A DNA stretch of 64,000 bases from positions 1 to 64,000 of the forward strand of contig JAAVTG010000037.1 of NCBI GenBank assembly GCA_011947345.1, read 5' to 3'. Below the pieces are notes generated by a model. The model searched no databases, was not told the origin of the DNA, and was given only the letters and a program-made list of their open reading frames with translations. The translations under genes were made by a program, and so were the position numbers. Each line of letters opens with the position of its first letter. Positions within the stretch are counted from its first letter, which is position 1. The stretch is from Phytophthora quininea (Eukaryota; Oomycota; Peronosporomycetes; Peronosporales; Peronosporaceae). This document shows, in pieces, positions 57,533-64,000 of this stretch.

Positions 57533-58217
57533 GAAACGCCGCGACCGCTGAAGGACACGTTAATATCATAATATTATTACCGACCACACCTTGCGCGCCG
57601 AACCTGGCGAGGTAAGCGAGGCTCACGATCTGCAATAAAACGAAATTCACCAGCGTTTATATTGCTGTCGATTTCTGCGGATTAAGAAAGTGTTGTAACA
57701 ACACTGTTGTTGCAGTATCTTTTTTTTAGCAAAATGATTTTTTTACTATCATCCCAGCCCAACAGATTAATTAGCGTTCTGTCGTTCTGTCCGCAAGTCA
57801 AAACTACTCAGTCACTTTCAATCTCACAGTGAGCAAATGACGCTGCTGCGAAGCAGGCGCGTTGGATGCAGTGCCTCAAACACCACGAAATTGTTATTCT
57901 TTATTTCGAACTAAAAATTCAATCCCAGCCTTCGCCGTGGCGTGGTTTAAAAATATAACCAGGCTCGCGCAATTTCGCATGCAAAGTGAAGAGATCTTTC
58001 TTTAACCCCTCTGAAGCGGGTAAAAAAATCGATTTGGTTATTTTGTCACGGGATCAATCTGTCCGTCGGGGAACGGTTGCGCCCGCTGACACATTCGGTA
58101 CTCGGACGTTGATTTGTGCGCGGCGATTGGTGGATAATGCGCCAAGGCCTGGGAGAAGTGGCTCGGTTAGGGATGGTTTTGTATTGGACGAGTAAAGAAT
58201 GTCTAAAATATTCTATA
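57533..58217. other. AT-rich spacer upstream of the hAT element
   Basis: No supported gene. A 69-codon frame at 57986-58195 resembles nothing I know. Poly-T and AT-rich stretches occur at 57715-57770. Confidence 0.45.
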
Positions 58218-58327
58218 CTATTTTGAACAGTTTAGAAGTGTCCAAAATGTCCAAAAGTCCGAACTTGTGTTGAGTATACACACGTAGTGTTGAAGAAGAT
58301 CGCCATGGAACCAGTTACTCCGCCCCC

Positions 58328-60648
58328 ATGCCATCACCAGCACCACCTGCAGCCCCAGACGCTTCGCACAGAAGGTCAGCAGTGTTCAGATCGCCGGTTG
58401 GGCCAGCATTGCGTCGATCTCCACGCTACAGCCCCTATCGGGCTGGTGCCTCATACGCCAGCACACCAGAGCAGCCCTCAAGGCCTTCATCAGCAATCAG
58501 GCAGGTTGCTTTCTCGCCGCAACTGGTATCTTCTACGCCTTCACGGCCTCAACTGACATCAGCATCATCTTCGAGGCCGCCACGCTCACCATCACCTCGT
58601 CAGCAGCCCCGGACATCACCGGCAAAACTCGGACGTCCCATTGACGATATTTGGCAGCACTATGGCATCGAAAGAGAAGGTGGGAAGAAGCATGGGCGCT
58701 GCAAGTACTGTGGCTCTCTCAAGAAAAACGGCAAGCCAAGCGGTAACCTTCTCAAACATCTTACAAAGGCAGGACAATGTCCAAACGTTCCCCGAGATGT
58801 CCAAGCATCTTTGTTGCCACCGCAACCACCCCGACTCGTTGCAAACGACAAGCGGGCCACGCAACCTCCGCCTACAGAGCTAAACCAAGAGACCTTCGAG
58901 ATGGCTCTAGCTCGGATATTCTTTGTGTGCGCGCTACCATTTATTTTGATCGAAGCGACTATTTTTCGGGAGTTCTTCGCCATGGTCGCGCCAACCATGA
59001 AGCTCCCGTCGCGTCATAAACTGAGTGGTGTGCTACTGAAACGTGTGCGAGACGAGCTACATCACAGTCACGTGATCAAGCTGATTAATCAGCACAAATA
59101 TGTATCACTCGTCACGGACGGGTGGACGGACACAAACAGCTCGAGTATTATGAATTTTATGGTCGTCGCGCCAGGAATGTCTTCCGTGTTTTGGTCCTCG
59201 TGGTCAACGAGGTCGAAACAACACACAGCAGAATACATTGCCGGCGAAATTGACAAAGTTATCGCGGAAATCGAGAGGGATACGACGGCTAAAGTCATTG
59301 CTGTTGTCACTGACAACGCCAACAATATGCGGAGTGCGCCAGGAAGTATACACAGCGGCCATCATGTTGTTAGCGGTGGGTGCTCAGCTCATGTACTAAA
59401 CTTGCTCATGCAAGGAGTGTGCCAGTTTCCGGCCGTTAAAGCCGTCCATTTGAGAGCGGTTGCAGTCACTCGTTTTGTTCGAGATCATCTGGCCTTGCTT
59501 GATGAATTTAAGGTGCTACAGAAAGGAGTGCGCGGAGAAGGTGTGAGGGCCAGAATTCTATCTCTTCCGGTGCCAACACGCTGGTACTCTGTGCATAATT
59601 GCATGCGGTGCGTGCTGGAAAATTCACAGCTTCTGGAGAAATTATTTTTGAGCCCTGAATACGAACAATTTCGTGACCGATACCGTGGCACTCCAGCGCG
59701 CCGTCAGAAACTTCACTATATTATGGCGCTAGTTCGAGATGATCGGTTTTGGAATAACTTGCGCACGGTAGTTCGTATGCTAAATCCTATGATCGAAGCA
59801 TTGCGAAACCTGGAAGCCGATAACATGTATGTTTCGGGAGTTTATAAGTGGTTTAGATGGCTGCGCTACCACGCGATGTATGGCGTCACGTCATCTGAAC
59901 AAGAAGTGGAGCTTGAAAACGCTCACGCCAATCGAGCGCTCGGGATCGAGCTACTCAGTAGCACAGCGAGTCGAATCACAGTAGTAGTAGCTGGAAATGT
60001 TACTGGGCCTGACGAAGATGAGCTCCATCATACATCGCCAGACGATGAGAGGTTGGTTGAGGGAGGTAGATACGAGAATGTTGCTGTCCTGTTGCCGATC
60101 TCCAAAAGTTCATTCGCGAAAGGATTAAGAAACGATGGCAGTATGTGCACACGAACGCGATGGCGATTGCGTTCAAGCTTGACCCAACAACTGACCTTGA
60201 CGACTTTGTCGGTTCCGACAACAGCAATGTCGACAAACAAATACGTGAAATGGCAACGCGATGCAGAATAACAACAACTAGTACTGATCCTGAGCTGACA
60301 GCAGAAATTTTGAAGTTCAAAAGCATGAAGCGAGGCGGTGGAGAAAACCTCCGGAACATGTATGCAAAGTCGAATCCGCGCGATTACTGGAATGCAATGA
60401 GTAGCAAGGAGTATCCTCTTCTCCATAAAATTGCTGACATTGTATTTGCCATTCCCACGTCATCAGCAGCGAGCGAGAGAGCGTGGAGCATATTGGATCA
60501 CATCCACTCGAAGAGGAGGAACCGACTTTCCGTTGAAAAGGTCGAAATGCTTGCATATATCTACATTAACTACGGCACGATCAAGAGTGGGGAGGTTGAT
60601 CTAGCACGACACCAGTCGTGTCCAGACTGTACGGATGTCGATGACTAA
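58328..60648 (+). CDS. hAT-superfamily transposase with BED zinc finger
   Basis: About 773 residues. A Ser/Pro/Arg-rich N-terminus is followed by a BED finger (DDIWQHYG, CKYCGSLKKNGKPSGNLLKH, then C), the catalytic core with VSLVTDGWTDTNSSSIMNFM and AVVTDNANNM (first and second Asp regions), SGGCSAHVLNLL, and the C-terminal dimerisation domain (YPLLHKIADIVFAIPTSSAA, SERAWSILDHIHSKRRNRL). The frame changes at 60104-60107 (AAAA); one extra A restores KKFIRERIKKRWQYVHTNA, so the copy may be intact. Candidate ends are inverted TGTCCAAAA-type motifs near 58218-58266 and 61650-61725. If those are right, the element would also include the unassigned stretch at 60.7-61.6 kb. Recently active copies of such elements are common in Phytophthora; host-domesticated use cannot be excluded. 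Confidence 0.82.
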
Positions 60649-60689
60649 GTGTTAGTCTTCAATAACACAATGATATTTGTGACGTCTTT

Positions 60690-61560
60690 GTTTACCTTCT
60701 CTCACGCAGCACCTCCAGGTCGTGCTCGGTCAACCATTCCAGGATGAGATTGTATCCTCACCCAGGACACCTGATGCTGGTCTCTCGGCTTCAGGCTGTT
60801 GACACAAAGCACAGTATCGTGAGTTTCAAACAGGACAATAGTTTTACAACCAACGCACCTCGCCTTCCTGGATTGCAGCAAGACCGGTGTGCTCGGTTGC
60901 TTCTCCTCGGATTCGCCCTATATGGCCGTGTGGGTCAGTACTCGACGTTCTCTATCAGCGAACACAATGGTTTCGCACCTGAACACAGCCTCGCGCCTTG
61001 GAGATGACGGTCAAGTGGTCCCAAGCCTAGTAGCTGTCTTCAGGTCCGTACGCAGGCAAGACGGTCGCCACGTATAGCTGGTTGTTCACAAGTGAGCGCA
61101 AAGCAGGTGTCCCCAGTGTGCCTTGGCACCTTGCTTCATGAGACTGGACAGCTCCGGATGCCGACGCCAATATTGCCGTTGGGGGTGTCGACGGGCGTCA
61201 TGCTGTTGCTGGCGGACAGCGTGTCTGACTCCTTGAACGTGTCCAGGATCTCGCCTTCAAACGGGTGTATGAAGTTAGTGCTGAAAATATTGCCAGCCGC
61301 GTTCTTCTCCGGGATGGAGCCGCCCACGAGGAAGTTCTTGCGCTCGGCTGCCAACTTGGGCAACATGACGGTGGGCGGTTGGTCAATTTTGATCAGCTGT
61401 TCCTTCTTATCCGAGTTCTCCTCGGCGTACTCAAAGTCGAGGTACCCTGCGCCTGCTTCTTGGTGGCCTCGATGACTGTGGCCGTGACGATGTTTGTCTG
61501 CTTTTCGTCGCCCATAGCCCCTGGAACAGCGCCAGCTCGAGCTTGGGGATGAACGTGCTC
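60690..61560 (-). other. Unassigned coding-like region
   Basis: On the minus strand a frame starting MGDEKQTNIVTATVIEA (around 61516) joins, after one extra G in GGG near 61453, to a natural-looking stretch: YLDFEYAEENSDKKEQLIKI, MLPKLAAERKNFLVGGSIPE, IHPFEGEILDTF, and a stop at 61136. Beyond it, broken frames continue (SLVNNQLYVATVLPAYGPED, AWDHLTVISKARGC). I do not recognise a family. It may be decayed transposon or host DNA; it sits between the hAT transposase and the possible right end of that element. Confidence 0.3.
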
Positions 61561-61624
61561 GTGAGGCTCGAGTGGCGCGGCGCGGCAGCGCAGGATCAAT
61601 TATAAACTGCGTTATAGCCTGCAA

Positions 61625-62502
61625 AATGCATTCCCTCCCACAGTTTTAGACACTTTTGGACTTTGGACGGGATTTTGGACGTTTTGCAAAAGAGTTTAGA
61701 ATCGTTCTAAAGTAGTTCAAAACCATCCCTAGGCTCGGTAGAGTTGCACTAAACAATCGAGTGCCAAAAGGGAGAGTGAAGGGGTCAGGAAGCGCTTGGC
61801 AACGACAACCAAGAACTACGGAATGTGCTTCGTTGGGAAGGAAAGCAGGTCGTAGCGGAACTCGAGCGTGAGTTGGCCAAGGACGGGGTGTCGACGACGA
61901 AGGGACCCGGTTTGCGGGAGCAGATGACAGCGAGGAGAAGTGGCGTCCGGGCTTCGGCGAGCTGCGGGCCATGCAGTCGAGGATGGCAAGGACGGTCGAC
62001 AGGGAGCTTCGCGTGATTGGCAGCGGGTGTGGGTGCTTCCGGTAGGCAGCGCCGATAGTTATCACTTTTGCTTTTACTCAGTCTCGGACACCACATAACA
62101 GCGTCACAAGACTACCTGTATTCTACTTTGATCGACACCTACCCATCTAGCAGCTGTTTCAACTCTACTTGACCTACGAAACGGTTCAGTAGAGCGTACC
62201 AAACACTCCTCCTCAGCAAGAGTTCTTTAGTTAATATTTGCTCGAGGGGCCCTTGGCTCGCTGGACCTCGCGCGGCCTAGCCTGCTGTGTAAGCAACCCC
62301 GCATTACCCCCGCCCCGCGACATTTCCCATAAGAACGGTAGAATCCCACAGGCAGAAAAATCAAAGACACAATTTGGCAGAAATAGAGATACAAAGAAAA
62401 GCGCAGAGATAAAGCGGTCAGCAGGTGTAAATCAACAGATTTAGCGAAGAAAGCCGCAGATCTGTCCGATGTTTAGGTAGACCACATCAAAACAGGGCTC
62501 GA
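61625..62502. other. Spacer with possible hAT terminal repeat
   Basis: 61640-61725 is rich in TTTGGAC and TTTAGA motifs resembling the inverted left flank of the hAT gene. The frames at 61646-62096 are overlapping in both directions and I cannot choose a coding one. Nothing else seen. Confidence 0.35.
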
Positions 62503-64000
62503 GTGCCTAACATAGTGAATAGACACTGTCCAACGACGACCGCAACTAAGAGCAGGAGACCACACATCTTGAGAGTATGCCTCAGTCGGTTTACGCTATT
62601 TCACCCTGACGCTACGTTCAAGTTAAGAGACTTAGGTTATCCTGTTATTACATGTGGATTCTCGGATGCATCAAAATCATACAAATTTGCAGCAATTTTC
62701 GTGATAAGTCGTCGCACCGAGAAAGAATATACAATATGCTTGAATGCTCACACCACAACGACGCCAGTTGCTAAAGCGACAGCGTCGATGATGGGCACAA
62801 GGCGTGTAAGTGTTTATGACCCGCTCTCTCCGTCACCCATGATACCATCGCTCTCCTCGCTTAGGTGGCTGTCGAAACTGCCGTCGTCTTCGACACCGCT
62901 CTCGTACTCCTCGCCTTGCTCTCTACCAGCGCTGCTGCTTTCACCATCTTTTCCTTGTGCGCCTTTGACTTGATTCTCTTGGCCACAAAGCTTGCTCCCA
63001 TTTCTCTGGTTAGGTTGAACCTACTCAATGTGCTTGGTCAAAGAATTTGCGGTGTCGTAGGACTCTGGGCAAAACAGACAGTCGTAAGCTTTTTGACTCT
63101 GCAATCCGATGAGACATGAACGGGAGCATGCACTTCCCACATGCAAAAATCTTGAATAGAGACCTCTGCTGCGATCGGCCTTTGATGGACTTCTTCGTAG
63201 ACACGCATGAAACAGCGTTCCACCCATTATCGCTACAATTACCGAACCTTGCACATTTTGAGAGGTCCTGATGCTTGGCCTGCGTTTGACCCCCGGAAGT
63301 GATTTTAGCGCATGTGAGTCGATTTGAAAATGGCCGTTGACCGCTACCACACCTTCTGCTATCTTGTAGTAAACACCCTTCACGGCTGAGCCACCTCAAT
63401 CACAAGACCAACTTGCCCCCATCCGCATTCCAGATTTTTCCAACACACTTTACAGAATATTGGTACCCGCAATACCTCTGTATTTTTCATTATTACGTCA
63501 GTACGCTTCACCTTATCTAATTTTGTATAACTAGAGCCCTGGACGGGTTCACTATAGCTTGATCCAAACACTTCGATTTTGTGCTTCTGTGCAAGCAGAA
63601 ACGACAAACGCTTGACTACGACGTCACACGGTTCTTGCAAGACAATAGTATGTGTTCATGCACATAAGTGATCTCCCGATCCACCAGTTCCCTATACAGT
63701 GTGTTGTAGTCACGACTTACGACCGGCCTACTCGCTCGTACTACCCTGCAGATTTTGTTTGTGCACGTCCAAGAAATAGGCGTCTCCTGGTTTTTGATGC
63801 TACTGAATACGAGATGGGCACTGATCATATTTATTGTGACTTCGAGGCCGGATTAATCAGGGCGCTTAAAGTCCACTATCCAACCGCATTATTTGTTAGA
63901 AGCTTGTTTCACATCAAGCAAGCTAGTCAGCGCAAAATGAAGCGTACGCGATTTCTGTGCAAAATTGCGATGAGATGTATTTTTTTTTTAGGAATTTCCA
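62503..64000 (+). pseudogene. MULE-type transposase split by about 1 kb, running off the window
   Basis: 62560-62760 reads PDATFKLRDLGYPVITCGFS then AAIFVISRRTEKEY, the region around the first catalytic Asp of MULE transposases. About 63790-63960 reads FDATEYEMGTDHIYCDFEAG then LFHIKQASQRKMKR, the second-Asp region. The DNA in between (62800-63750) does not give transposase sequence in this direction. It contains minus-strand pieces with a C2H2-like motif (YDCLFCPESYDTANSLTKH) and an acidic tail, so another sequence may have inserted or the middle has decayed. The element continues beyond 64000. Confidence 0.5.

Noticed and set aside
1..64000. tRNA, rRNA or CRISPR loci
   Set aside because: No B-box-like GGTTCGANTCC with matching cloverleaf, no rRNA core sequence and no regularly spaced repeats were seen by eye.

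Overview
The window looks like a nuclear contig from an oomycete, most probably Phytophthora or a close relative. Evidence: a myosin with IQ, CBS, PB1 and transmembrane parts, an architecture known to me from stramenopile class XXIX myosins; short introns of about 60-90 bp, many with GTACG or GTGCG donors; INR+FPR-like core promoters upstream of two genes; PDR-type ABCG and GPH transporters; and a mix of hAT, MULE, Crypton and Fanzor-like remnants as described in Phytophthora genomes. No bacterial operons, rRNA, tRNA or CRISPR array was seen.

Layout. 0-1.9 kb: 3' part of a five-exon myotubularin phosphatase (+). 2-2.7 kb: LINE remnant. 2.8-3.7 kb: STIMATE-like membrane protein (+). 3.9-13.8 kb: one giant minus-strand gene, a myosin motor followed by IQ motifs, UVR-like helical repeats, a Pro-rich linker, 20 CBS domains, PB1 and a tail anchor. 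15.1-23.9 kb: transposon graveyard (a TIR element with an unplaced DDE transposase, a FAR1/MULE-like fragment, a Crypton). 23.9-29.2 kb: three minus-strand genes (TM9SF, a double-C2 protein, a secreted EGF-like GPI-type protein). 29.5-32.5 kb: degenerate transposon sequence and a 71-bp inverted repeat. 32.5-40.8 kb: PDR transporter, an unrecognised protein with LRR-like segments, and an ankyrin-repeat protein (all minus). 41.5-47.6 kb: two divergent GPH/sucrose-type transporter paralogues. 47.8-51.4 kb: NELF-B with a bromodomain embedded in it (-). 52-53.8 kb: a decayed Fanzor (eukaryotic TnpB-like) gene and a NOB1 fragment. 53.8-54.5 kb: NAA10 (+). 54.6-57.5 kb: IQ-motif/B-box protein (-). 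58.2-64 kb: hAT transposase, an unassigned coding-like stretch and a MULE split in two.

A recurring property is that many otherwise good genes change frame at a short homopolymer, nearly always as if one base were missing from the run. I read these as probable assembly or base-calling undercalls rather than pseudogenes. Affected genes are given here as single features with the breakpoints listed. The genes are ordinary housekeeping or membrane functions with no shared pathway; the only evident co-organisation is the head-to-head transporter pair.
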